A DNA stretch of 64,000 nt, from positions 992,001 to 1,056,000 of the forward strand of contig CP048469.1 of the NCBI GenBank assembly GCA_025559845.1, given 5' to 3'. The notes under the pieces were generated by a model. The model was not told the DNA's origin. It searched no databases and was given only the letters and a program-made list of their open reading frames with translations. This stretch comes from Agrobacterium tumefaciens (GTDB lineage: Bacteria; Pseudomonadota; Alphaproteobacteria; Rhizobiales; Rhizobiaceae). Positions 20,326-27,808 of this stretch are shown here, in pieces (within the stretch, counting starts at the first letter, position 1; each line of letters starts with the position of its first letter). The translations under genes and the position numbers were made by a program.

Positions 20326-21066
20326 ATGTCGATCGACGACTTCCGGCACGAGGCGATGGCGGAAACGCCATCGACCAACATCGAATGTTTTGCCCGTGCG
20401 CGGGCAGGGGACAGCGGCAATCTCTGGGTTACCGCATCCCGCCAGACTGGCGGCAAGGGCCGCCGTGGCAGGCCCTGGGTCTCGGAACCCGGCAATCTCT
20501 ACGCATCGCTTCTCCTCATCGATCCCGCGCCGATGGAGCATGTCGGCTCCCTGCCGCTCGCTTTCGCGCTAGCCGTCTACCGCGCCGTTCGCTCTGTTCT
20601 GCCCACGGGCGGTGCGCCGCTCGAAATCAAGTGGCCGAACGACATCCTGATTGGCCGCAACAAGACCTGCGGTATTCTGATGGAAGCGGAAATCCTTCCC
20701 GATGGCCGCCGTGCGGTGGTGATCGGCATCGGCATCAATATCGCCCACAAACCCGATAATCCGCATTATCCTGTTACCATGCTGTCCGAGCATGGCGCTG
20801 CCTGCTCGCCGGACGAGCTATTCGCGCATCTGTTTCGTGAGACGGCAGAGGTGTTGCAGGCCTGGGATCAGGGCAAAGGTGTCGCAGAAGTCATGACAGG
20901 CTGGCGCGCGGCCGCCTGTGGTATTGGTGAACGCATCACCGTGAATTTCCCGGACCGGTCTGTCGGCGGGCGTTTCGTCGGGATCGACGATCACGGTTAT
21001 CTTTTGCTGGATGAGGACGATGGCCCAAGACGGGTAATTGCCGCCGGCGACGTATTTTTCGGGTAA
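20326..21066 (+). CDS. birA: Biotin--[acetyl-CoA-carboxylase] ligase
   Basis: A monofunctional biotin protein ligase (about 246 aa) that activates biotin to biotinyl-AMP and attaches it to carboxylase carrier proteins. The substrate-binding motif GGKGRRGRPWVSEPGNLY and the central KWPNDILI are intact. There is no N-terminal DNA-binding domain, so it is not a repressor. The start is uncertain: ATG at 20326 gives the usual N-terminus, while a TTG at 20296 overlaps the nuoN stop and would couple the genes. It is placed after nuoN as in other rhizobia. Confidence 0.88.
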   Translation: MSIDDFRHEAMAETPSTNIECFARARAGDSGNLWVTASRQTGGKGRRGRPWVSEPGNLYASLLLIDPAPMEHVGSLPLAFALAVYRAVRSVLPTGGAPLEIKWPNDILIGRNKTCGILMEAEILPDGRRAVVIGIGINIAHKPDNPHYPVTMLSEHGAACSPDELFAHLFRETAEVLQAWDQGKGVAEVMTGWRAAACGIGERITVNFPDRSVGGRFVGIDDHGYLLLDEDDGPRRVIAAGDVFFG

Positions 21067-21268
21067 GAGCCACGCGCTGCAACGGACGCGCTGTGCCTGC
21101 CCAGAAGGTTTGGAGTACCCCTGCTGCTCATGAAAAGCAGGGCGTCAGACCGGTTCCGCATCGGCCCGGTTGTCCTGACGCTTGATATGTCCGATGCTTT
21201 GACAATGGATACCGGGTTGCAGCCAGCCGCTGCAGCCCGCATGCCGTTATGAATGGACAAGAACAACA

Positions 21269-22936
21269 ATGGCTACACAGGACGAACTCGTTTTCCTGCC
21301 GCTCGGCGGGGTCGGTGAAATCGGCATGAATCTGGCGCTTTACGGTTATGGACCGGCAAGCAAGCGCCAGTGGATCATGGTTGATTGCGGCGTTACTTTC
21401 GCCGGTCCCGATCTGCCGGGCGTCGATCTGGTGCTTCCCGATATCAGCTACATCGAGCAGCAGAAGAAAAACCTCAAGGGCATCATCATCACCCACGCCC
21501 ACGAGGACCACTACGGCGCTCTGAACGACCTCTGGCCCGGCCTCAACGTGCCGGTATATGCATCCGGCTTCACCGCCGGCATGCTCGAGGCTAAGCGCAA
21601 CTATGAGGGTACACGCGCCGAAATTCCGATCACGCCGTTCAAGGCGGGCGACCGCATCAATGTCGGTCCGTTCGAAATCGAGGCTGTCGGCGTCAATCAC
21701 TCTATTCCCGAGCCGATGTCGCTGGTCATCCGTACGCCGCTCGGCAATGTCATCCACACCGGTGACTGGAAGATCGACGAAGCGCCGTCACTCGGGCCGT
21801 TGACGGACGAGGCACGGTTCCGCGCCATTGGTGAAGAAGGTGTCCTGGCGCTGCTTTGCGACAGCACCAACTCGGTTCGCGATGGTGTTTCGCCCTCCGA
21901 ACATGAGGTGTCCGAAGGTCTGCGGCAGATCATCGAAAATGCCGAAGGACGTGTGGCTGTTACCACCTTCTCCTCCAATGTCGGCCGTATCCGTTCCATC
22001 GCCCAGGCGGCGGAGGCCGCAGGCCGCGAGGTGCTGCTGCTCGGCTCGTCCCTGAAGCGCGTCGTCAATGTCTCGCAGGACCTCGGCATCATGGAAGGCA
22101 TCAAGCCATTCCTGGCCGAAGATGAGTACGGTTATATTCCGCGCGACAAGGTCGTGCTGATCCTGACCGGATCGCAGGGCGAACCGCGTGCCGCGCTCGC
22201 CAAGCTTTCGCGCGATGAAATGCGCAATGTCGCGCTTGCGTCTGGTGACACGGTCGTCTTTTCGTCGCGCGCCATTCCTGGCAATGAAAAGGCAATCATC
22301 GATATCAAGAACGGCCTGATCGAGCAGGGCATCCATATCGTGACCGATAACGAGGCGCTCGTGCACGTTTCCGGCCACCCGCGCCGGAACGAACTGCTGC
22401 GCATGTACGAATGGACCAAGCCGCAGATCGTCGTTCCCGTGCACGGCGAGGCCGCTCATCTGGTCGCCCAGAAGGAGCTTGCCGAGCAGGCTGGCATTCC
22501 GCAGGTGCCGAAGGTTCGCAATGGCAACATTCTCCGCCTTGCGCCGGGTCCTGCAGAGGTCATCGACGATGCGCCGCATGGCCGTGTCTTCAAGGATGGC
22601 AAACTGATCGGCGACATGGACGAAATGGGCATCAGCGACCGCCGCAAGCTGTCCTTCGCCGGTCACGTCTCCGTCAGTGTCGTGCTGGACAGCCGGTTCG
22701 ATTTCATGGGCGACCCCGATGTCGTGCCGTTCGGCCTGCCGGAGTTCGATGACGAAGGCGAAGACATGGAAGACACGCTGTACGACGCCGTTCTCGGCGC
22801 CGTTGAAAGCATTCCGCGTGCCCGTCGCAAGGATCTCGAAATGGTACGCGAAGCGGTGCGCCGCGCCGTTCGTGCTGCGGCAAATCAGGCCTGGGGCAAA
22901 AAGCCGATCGTTACGGTCTTCCTCACAAAAGTCTGA
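21269..22936 (+). CDS. rnj: Ribonuclease J
   Basis: RNase J (555 aa) is a metallo-beta-lactamase/beta-CASP ribonuclease with 5' exonuclease and endonuclease activity in mRNA and rRNA maturation. The metal motif THAHEDHYG has H76, H78, D80 and H81, followed by HTGDWKID and the beta-CASP motifs including FSSRAIPGNE and VHVSGHPRRNEL. The length is typical. The 202-bp gap upstream holds a 7-bp hairpin (CCCTGCT / AGCAGGG, 21118-21142) and no gene; coaX, which often sits here in alphaproteobacteria, is missing. Confidence 0.93.
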   Translation: MATQDELVFLPLGGVGEIGMNLALYGYGPASKRQWIMVDCGVTFAGPDLPGVDLVLPDISYIEQQKKNLKGIIITHAHEDHYGALNDLWPGLNVPVYASGFTAGMLEAKRNYEGTRAEIPITPFKAGDRINVGPFEIEAVGVNHSIPEPMSLVIRTPLGNVIHTGDWKIDEAPSLGPLTDEARFRAIGEEGVLALLCDSTNSVRDGVSPSEHEVSEGLRQIIENAEGRVAVTTFSSNVGRIRSIAQAAEAAGREVLLLGSSLKRVVNVSQDLGIMEGIKPFLAEDEYGYIPRDKVVLILTGSQGEPRAALAKLSRDEMRNVALASGDTVVFSSRAIPGNEKAIIDIKNGLIEQGIHIVTDNEALVHVSGHPRRNELLRMYEWTKPQIVVPVHGEAAHLVAQKELAEQAGIPQVPKVRNGNILRLAPGPAEVIDDAPHGRVFKDGKLIGDMDEMGISDRRKLSFAGHVSVSVVLDSRFDFMGDPDVVPFGLPEFDDEGEDMEDTLYDAVLGAVESIPRARRKDLEMVREAVRRAVRAAANQAWGKKPIVTVFLTKV

Positions 22937-23031
22937 TCGGCATACCACGTTAGTGGGCAGGCTCCGTAACCGGGGCTTGCGAAAGAATGAGGTTGCATTC
23001 CGGTTTCCCGGCGAATGCGTTACAAGGATAA

Positions 23032-23059
23032 GCGGGATCAAACGCCGATTTGATCCCGC
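23032..23059. repeat. Perfect 11-bp inverted repeat between rnj and DUF1467 gene
   Basis: GCGGGATCAAA and TTTGATCCCGC flank a 6-nt loop. No T-tract follows on either strand, so a classical terminator is unlikely. It could stabilise the 3' end of the rnj mRNA or bind a protein. Confidence 0.6.
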
Positions 23060-23169
23060 AGCACGTCGCGCAGAGCGGTGGTTTTGCGATAAACATATGC
23101 GCCAAAGAAAATAGCGCGGCGACGTTACCGTCTTCGGTTCCCGCCGTTTCGAAGTCTGGGAGGATATTC

Positions 23170-23439
23170 GTGCAGTGGCTTTCGGTTTTTGCCGTCTATT
23201 TCATCGTCTGGTGGACAGTTCTTTTCGTCGTTTTGCCGATTGGCCTGCGCACGCAGGCAGAAGATGGTGACGTTGCGCTCGGCACGGTCGCCAGCGCGCC
23301 AGCAAAATTCAGGGGGCTGCGCGTGCTGTTGATGACGACGGCGATTTCGGCATTTGTCTGCGGCATCTGGTACGGCGCATCCTGGTGGTTTGGTTTTACC
23401 CTGGATGATTTGCCACGCATCGTACCAGTCTACGACTGA
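23170..23439 (+). CDS. DUF1467 family membrane protein
   Basis: An 89-aa protein with two transmembrane helices (about residues 2-24 and 55-75) separated by a polar loop starting LRTQAEDGDV, the pattern of DUF1467. The function is unknown. The GTG at 23170 is chosen because GGGAGG (23158-23163) ends 6 nt before it; the in-frame ATG at 23050 lacks a ribosome site. In many alphaproteobacteria this gene sits between RNase J and proS, as here. Confidence 0.85.
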   Translation: MQWLSVFAVYFIVWWTVLFVVLPIGLRTQAEDGDVALGTVASAPAKFRGLRVLLMTTAISAFVCGIWYGASWWFGFTLDDLPRIVPVYD

Positions 23440-23442
23440 AAC

Positions 23443-23460
23443 CTGTCATATGGCTGTCAT
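23443..23460 (+). promoter_or_regulatory. Perfect Pho box ahead of a putative sRNA
   Basis: Two exact CTGTCAT heptamers separated by ATGG match the PhoB consensus with no mismatch. A third partial unit, CTGGTGC, follows with the same 11-bp period (23465-23471). It starts 4 bp after the DUF1467 stop and 537 bp before proS, so its nearest target is the RNA that ends in the terminator at 23561-23588. Confidence 0.7.
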
Positions 23461-23509
23461 GAGTCTGGTGCTACGAGGGGCGCCAAACTCGTTCGGTTGA
23501 CAATCACAA

Positions 23510-23589
23510 TTTTACCGGATTGATGAAACGCAATTTTGCGTTGTTATGAAAAAAGCAAAAAAAAACAAGGCATTTCAGCCTTGTTTTTT
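23510..23589 (+). ncRNA. Putative phosphate-regulated small RNA (alpha-r8/MmgR-like position)
   Basis: Between the Pho box and proS lies a short unit without a reading frame that has sRNA form: a perfect hairpin (AACGCAA-TT-TTGCGTT, 23527-23542), an A-rich single-stranded linker, then a strong Rho-independent terminator. The 5' end is uncertain: TTGACA at 23497-23502 or a PhoB-driven start near 23480 would give 70-110 nt. From memory, rhizobia carry the alpha-r8 sRNA MmgR near proS. I could not verify that this is the same RNA. Confidence 0.55.
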
Positions 23590-23590
23590 A
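23556..23590 (+). terminator. Strong terminator of the putative sRNA
   Basis: An 11-bp stem (AAAAACAAGGC / GCCTTGTTTTT) with loop ATTTCA and T-tract. The A-run on the left makes it bidirectional. It isolates the region from proS. Confidence 0.85.
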
Positions 23591-23996
23591 GGTTTCGCGT
23601 GATCTGTAACCGTTACCGGGGCAGCGAACTGGCGCGCCTAAGATCTGATCCTCCCAAGACTGACCGCGAAAACGACAAGAATTTAGACTTCTTGCCTCTT
23701 TTGTGAGCTAAAATTAGCCTAATCCCCCAGGCTTGTCATCTAATTTTTTGCATATTTGTTACAGTCGGCAAAAAATTCTCTGCGTTTCAATTTGTCGCAC
23801 CCAATCAAGAATAATATTCCGATCAAAGCGTTTTGTGAGAACCGCGTGTCTCAAAATTGTCATGAAAACGCCCTGCGGCCCGTTTCAACGGCGGGTTTTC
23901 TTCTTCACCCGAAACGGTTATGTACGGCGCCAATATCCCTTTATTAGAGGCGATTCCCGCGTCGGTGGGCTCTCGCCAGATACAATGGAAGCCGTC
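23591..23996 (+). other. Long upstream region of proS without a gene
   Basis: About 405 bp with low GC content. An in-frame extension of proS reaches 23733 but has no family similarity or ribosome site, so it is treated as leader. A small palindrome GCTAA-AA-TTAGC lies at 23707-23718. The proS promoter should be here, but I could not fix it. Confidence 0.4.
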
Positions 23997-25319
23997 ATGC
24001 GTCTCAGCCGTTATTTTATGCCCATCCTGAAGGAAAATCCCAAGGAAGCGGAGATCGTTTCTCACCGTCTTATGTTGCGCGCAGGCATGATCCGGCAGCA
24101 GTCCGCCGGCATCTATTCCTGGCTGCCGCTCGGCAAGCGTGTGCTGGACAAGGTCAACGCGATCATCCGCGAAGAGCAGAATCGCTCCGGCGCCATCGAG
24201 CTTCTGATGCCAACCCTGCAGTCGGCCGAGCTGTGGCAGGAAAGCGGTCGTTATGACGACTACGGCAAGGAGATGCTGCGCATCAAGGACCGTCAGGATC
24301 GTCAGATGCTGTACGGCCCCACCAATGAGGAGATGATCACCGACATCTTCCGTTCCTACGTGAAGTCATACAAGAACCTGCCGCTGAACCTCTACCACAT
24401 TCAGCTCAAGTTCCGTGACGAGGTTCGTCCGCGTTTCGGCACCATGCGCTCGCGCGAGTTCCTGATGAAGGACGCCTATTCCTTCGATCTGACGAAGGAA
24501 GGGGCGATCCATTCCTATAACAAGATGTTCGTCGCCTATCTGCGTACGTTCGAGCGTCTGGGCCTGCGCGCCATTCCGATGCGCGCCGATACCGGCCCGA
24601 TCGGCGGCAACCATAGCCACGAGTTCATCATTCTGGCCGATACCGGCGAGTCGGAAGTTTTCTGCCACAAGAGCTTCCTCGATCGCGCCATCCCATCCGT
24701 CGATACGGATTTCGATGATGTGAACGCCCTGCAGGCCGTGTTCGACGAGTGGACGTCTGAATATGCCGCAACCTCGGAAATGCATGACGAAGCGGCCTAT
24801 GATGCGATTCCGGACGGCGAGCGGCTTTCCGCACGCGGTATCGAAGTCGGTCACATCTTCTACTTCGGCACCAAATATTCCGAGCCGATGGGCGCCAAGG
24901 TTCAGGGCGCAGATGGCAAGGAACACCTTGTCCACATGGGTTCTTATGGTATCGGCCCGACGCGCCTTGTTCCCGCCATCATTGAAGCCTCGCATGACGA
25001 GAACGGAATCATCTGGCCTGCTTCGGTCGCGCCTTTCGACGTCGTCGTCATCAACATGAAGTCTGGCGATGCTGCCTGCGATGCGGCATGCGAAAAGCTT
25101 TATTATTCGCTGACTGCAGCGGGCAAGGATGTTCTCTACGACGACACGGACGACCGTGCGGGCCAGAAGTTTGCAACTGCCGACCTGATCGGCGTTCCGT
25201 TGCAGATCATCGTCGGTCCGCGTTCGGTTGCGAACGGCGAAGTCGAAGTCAAGAACCGCAGAACCGGCGAGCGCGAAACCGTTACGATCGAAGCTGCGAT
25301 GAACAAGGTGCTTGGCTGA
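23997..25319 (+). CDS. proS: Prolyl-tRNA synthetase, short alphaproteobacterial form
   Basis: A class II synthetase of 440 aa that charges tRNA-Pro. The N-terminus [18 protein letters not shown] and motif 2 region [25 protein letters not shown] are characteristic, and the HGTP anticodon-binding domain occupies the last about 100 residues. The roughly 180-residue insertion (editing) domain of the E. coli type is absent, as usual in this class, so misacylated Ala-tRNA-Pro must be cleared in trans. The ATG at 23997 has GGAAG upstream; an ATG at 23985 is an alternative. Confidence 0.92.
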   Translation: MRLSRYFMPILKENPKEAEIVSHRLMLRAGMIRQQSAGIYSWLPLGKRVLDKVNAIIREEQNRSGAIELLMPTLQSAELWQESGRYDDYGKEMLRIKDRQDRQMLYGPTNEEMITDIFRSYVKSYKNLPLNLYHIQLKFRDEVRPRFGTMRSREFLMKDAYSFDLTKEGAIHSYNKMFVAYLRTFERLGLRAIPMRADTGPIGGNHSHEFIILADTGESEVFCHKSFLDRAIPSVDTDFDDVNALQAVFDEWTSEYAATSEMHDEAAYDAIPDGERLSARGIEVGHIFYFGTKYSEPMGAKVQGADGKEHLVHMGSYGIGPTRLVPAIIEASHDENGIIWPASVAPFDVVVINMKSGDAACDAACEKLYYSLTAAGKDVLYDDTDDRAGQKFATADLIGVPLQIIVGPRSVANGEVEVKNRRTGERETVTIEAAMNKVLG

Positions 25320-25341
25320 GAAGCCGGATCGAGGAGACGAC

Positions 25342-26649
25342 ATGGCAAAAGCCGAGGCTGACAAAAGTGCGGCAGCTTCCGTAAAGGAAACTGCCGCCCG
25401 GCCGTTTTCTGCGTTTGAACGCATGGTGGCCTGGCGCTACCTGCGTTCGCGGCGCAAGGAAGCATTCATTTCCGTCATCGCCGGCTTTTCCTTCGTTGGA
25501 ATCATGCTGGGTGTGGCGACACTCATCATCGTCATGGCGGTGATGAACGGTTTCCGTACCGAGCTGATTTCCCGCATTCTCGGCATTAACGGTCACATGA
25601 TCGTGCAGCCGATCGATACGCCTTTCAACAATTACGACGATCTGGCGAAGAAGTTCGGCGCCGTCCCGGGCGTCACCATGGCCCTGCCGCTGGTGGAGGG
25701 CCAGACGCTGGCCTCCGGCCGTGGCGGTGCAGGTTCCGGCGCGCTGGTGCGCGGCGTTCGCACCGAAGACATCGAGAAGATCAAGGAAGTCTCCTCCAAC
25801 GTGAAGACGGGCGATCTCGTCGGTTTCATGTCGGGCGAGGGCGTGCTGGTCGGCTCCAGGCTCGCCTCACAGCTCGGCGTGACGGCAGGCGATGACATCA
25901 CGCTGATTTCGCCGGAAGGCGACGTGACGCCGATGGGCGTCAATCCGCGCGTCAAATCCTACAAGATCTCCGGCGTCTTCGAGATCGGCATGTCGGAATA
26001 TGATGCGTCGATGATCTATATGCCGCTCAGCGAGGCGCAGCTCTATTTCAATGCCGAGGGTATCGTCCAGTCGATCGAGCTTTACGTCAGCCACCCCGAC
26101 AATGTTGACGGCATCAGGCCGCTTGTCGAGCAGGCTGCCGAACGGCAGGTCTATATCACCGACTGGAGACAGCGAAACCAGACCTTCTTCTCCGCCCTTC
26201 AGGTGGAGCGAAACGTGATGTTCATGATCCTGACGCTGATCGTTCTGGTCGCGGCGCTGAACATCATCTCCGGCCTCATCATGCTGGTGAAGGACAAGGG
26301 CAGCGATATCGCCATCCTGCGCACCATGGGTGCGAGTTCAGGCTCGGTCATGCGAATCTTCTTCATGACTGGCGCGGCCATCGGTATCGTCGGCACCTTT
26401 GCCGGCGTGGCGCTTGGCATCCTCGTGTGTCTGAACGTGGAATCGATCCGCCAGTTCTTCTCCTGGGTGTCCGGTACCGTGCTCTTCGATCCGCAGCTTT
26501 ATTTCCTCAGCCAGCTTCCGGCGGAAATGGATGTAAGCGAAACGATCTCCGTCATCATCATGGCGCTGACGCTGTCTTTTCTGGCAACCATCTTCCCTGC
26601 ATGGCGGGCTTCCAAGCTCGATCCGGTTCAGGCTCTGCGTTACGAATAA
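25342..26649 (+). CDS. lolC: Lipoprotein-releasing ABC transporter permease, LolC/E family
   Basis: A 435-aa inner-membrane permease. One helix lies near residues 45-70, followed by a large periplasmic MacB-like domain and then three helices in the C-terminal 170 residues with the FtsX-type motif (DIAILRTMGASSGSVMRIF). With LolD it extracts lipoproteins from the inner membrane and hands them to LolA. Alphaproteobacteria commonly have one LolC/E protein that forms a homodimer; only one is seen here. The ATG at 25342 follows GAGGAG. lolD lies 15 bp downstream. Confidence 0.9.
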   Translation: MAKAEADKSAAASVKETAARPFSAFERMVAWRYLRSRRKEAFISVIAGFSFVGIMLGVATLIIVMAVMNGFRTELISRILGINGHMIVQPIDTPFNNYDDLAKKFGAVPGVTMALPLVEGQTLASGRGGAGSGALVRGVRTEDIEKIKEVSSNVKTGDLVGFMSGEGVLVGSRLASQLGVTAGDDITLISPEGDVTPMGVNPRVKSYKISGVFEIGMSEYDASMIYMPLSEAQLYFNAEGIVQSIELYVSHPDNVDGIRPLVEQAAERQVYITDWRQRNQTFFSALQVERNVMFMILTLIVLVAALNIISGLIMLVKDKGSDIAILRTMGASSGSVMRIFFMTGAAIGIVGTFAGVALGILVCLNVESIRQFFSWVSGTVLFDPQLYFLSQLPAEMDVSETISVIIMALTLSFLATIFPAWRASKLDPVQALRYE

Positions 26650-26664
26650 GGACCGCTTCCCGAT

Positions 26665-27348
26665 ATGGCTAAAAAAACTGTGCTGCGGCTTACCGGCATC
26701 GAGCGGACCTACGGTCAGGGTGAAACCTCGCTGTCCATTCTGCGCAAGGCCGAATTTGAAATGAAGAGCGGCGAGATGGTGGCGCTGGTTGCTCCATCCG
26801 GAACGGGCAAGTCGACCCTGCTGCATCTGGCTGGCCTGCTGGAACATTCCGATGCGGGCGAGGTCTTCATCAATGGCCAGCCCTGCAGCGATCTGGGTGA
26901 CGAGGCCCGCACGGCAATCCGCCGAAGCGATATCGGCTTCGTCTATCAGTTCCATCACCTGCTGCCGGAATTCACCGCGCTGGAGAACGTGATGATGCCG
27001 CAGTTGATCGCCGGTCTTTCGAACAAGGAAGCGGCAGCACGCGCCAGCGCGCTGCTCGACTACATGCGTGTCGGTCACCGCGCCGAACACCGCCCGGCCG
27101 AGCTGTCAGGCGGTGAGCAGCAACGTGTGGCGATTGCCCGCGCCGTGGCCAATGCGCCGCTGCTGCTGCTTGCTGACGAGCCGACCGGCAACCTCGATCC
27201 CGAGACGGCGCATTATGTGTTCGACGCGCTGGAGGCGCTGGTGCGCCAGTCCGGTCTTGCGGCGTTGATCGCCACCCACAATCACGAACTTGCTGCTCGT
27301 ATGGATCGCCGTGTGACGCTGTCCGAAGGCAAGATCGTCGATTTCTGA
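26665..27348 (+). CDS. lolD: Lipoprotein-releasing ABC transporter ATP-binding protein
   Basis: LolD (227 aa), the ATPase of the LolCDE exporter. Walker A is APSGTGKST at residues 44-52, the Q-loop lies in [18 protein letters not shown], the signature is [14 protein letters not shown], and Walker B is [12 protein letters not shown], with the switch His in ATHNHEL. Normal length. It forms a two-gene operon with lolC and is followed by a terminator. Confidence 0.93.
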   Translation: MAKKTVLRLTGIERTYGQGETSLSILRKAEFEMKSGEMVALVAPSGTGKSTLLHLAGLLEHSDAGEVFINGQPCSDLGDEARTAIRRSDIGFVYQFHHLLPEFTALENVMMPQLIAGLSNKEAAARASALLDYMRVGHRAEHRPAELSGGEQQRVAIARAVANAPLLLLADEPTGNLDPETAHYVFDALEALVRQSGLAALIATHNHELAARMDRRVTLSEGKIVDF

Positions 27349-27427
27349 TCACTGCGGAAGCCGGGCGATTTTGGGCTGAGAGGAACATCCACTCAGCCGC
27401 TTTGTTCTCCACACCAGAATTTTTTCA

Positions 27428-27463
27428 ACCCGAAGGCGCTTTCTGCACCTTCGGGTTTTTCGT
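27428..27463 (+). terminator. Rho-independent terminator after lolD
   Basis: The stem CCCGAAGG / CCTTCGGG, with extra pairing, closes a loop and is followed by TTTTTCGTTTT. It separates lolCD from the SOS-box unit downstream. Confidence 0.75.
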
Positions 27464-27568
27464 TTTGGAGTCAAAGGCTTGCTTTGGAGGCGAGGGAACC
27501 CGGAGTCGATTCTGCCGTTTGTACAAGACAGAGGCGGGCAAAAGCCTGTTGACAATGAAACAAAATGA

Positions 27569-27583
27569 GAACAAAGTTGGAAC
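27569..27583 (+). promoter_or_regulatory. Perfect LexA (SOS) box, GAAC-N7-GAAC
   Basis: GAAC-AAAGTTG-GAAC is an exact match to the direct-repeat SOS box established for alphaproteobacteria (GTTC-N7-GTTC, read from the other strand). It sits 14 bp after a TTGACA element (27549-27554), so bound LexA would cover the -10 region. It ends 22 bp before the start codon of the 28-residue peptide. Confidence 0.7.
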
Positions 27584-27605
27584 ATAACGAGTAAGGAGAG
27601 ACCAA

Positions 27606-27692
27606 ATGACTGATTTCGTTCGTGACGTCGCCGCTTTCACCTCGATCGCCGTTTTTGTCGCTAGCTTTTCGATGATCCTCACTGCCCTCTGA
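27606..27692 (+). CDS. 28-residue single-span membrane peptide, probably SOS-induced
   Basis: The frame starts at an ATG with a near-ideal Shine-Dalgarno (AAGGAG, 27593-27598, 7 nt spacing) and encodes MTDFVRDV followed by one hydrophobic span (about residues 9-28). A perfect LexA box and TTGACA lie upstream, and a 12-bp hairpin follows the stop, so it looks like a complete single-gene unit. It is too short for usual gene callers. The arrangement resembles Caulobacter SidA, an SOS-induced 29-residue membrane peptide that inhibits division; sequence homology is not claimed. The function is inference. Confidence 0.65.
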   Translation: MTDFVRDVAAFTSIAVFVASFSMILTAL

Positions 27693-27695
27693 TGG

Positions 27696-27729
27696 CAGGC
27701 TTGAATTGGCTGGCTTGAATTCAAGCCTG
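27696..27729 (+). repeat. 12-bp inverted repeat after the membrane peptide gene
   Basis: CAGGCTTGAATT and AATTCAAGCCTG pair perfectly around a 10-nt loop, 3 bp after the stop codon. GGCTTGAATT also occurs twice as a direct repeat (27698 and 27712), the second inside the palindrome CTTGAATTCAAG. There is no T-tract, so it may be a terminator aided by other factors, an mRNA-stabilising hairpin or an operator for dnaE. Confidence 0.6.
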
Positions 27730-27808
27730 AATATGTCCCTCTTGCCTGTGGACTTTACCGCCCGGAAGTTCGAAAATCGGCCGCGATTCAGAATGACGGG
27801 ATGACGGA

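Noticed and set aside
23848..23865. Second Pho-box-like element (GTGTCTC-N4-TTGTCAT) upstream of proS
   Set aside because: Only about 10 of 14 fixed positions match; too weak next to the perfect box at 23443.
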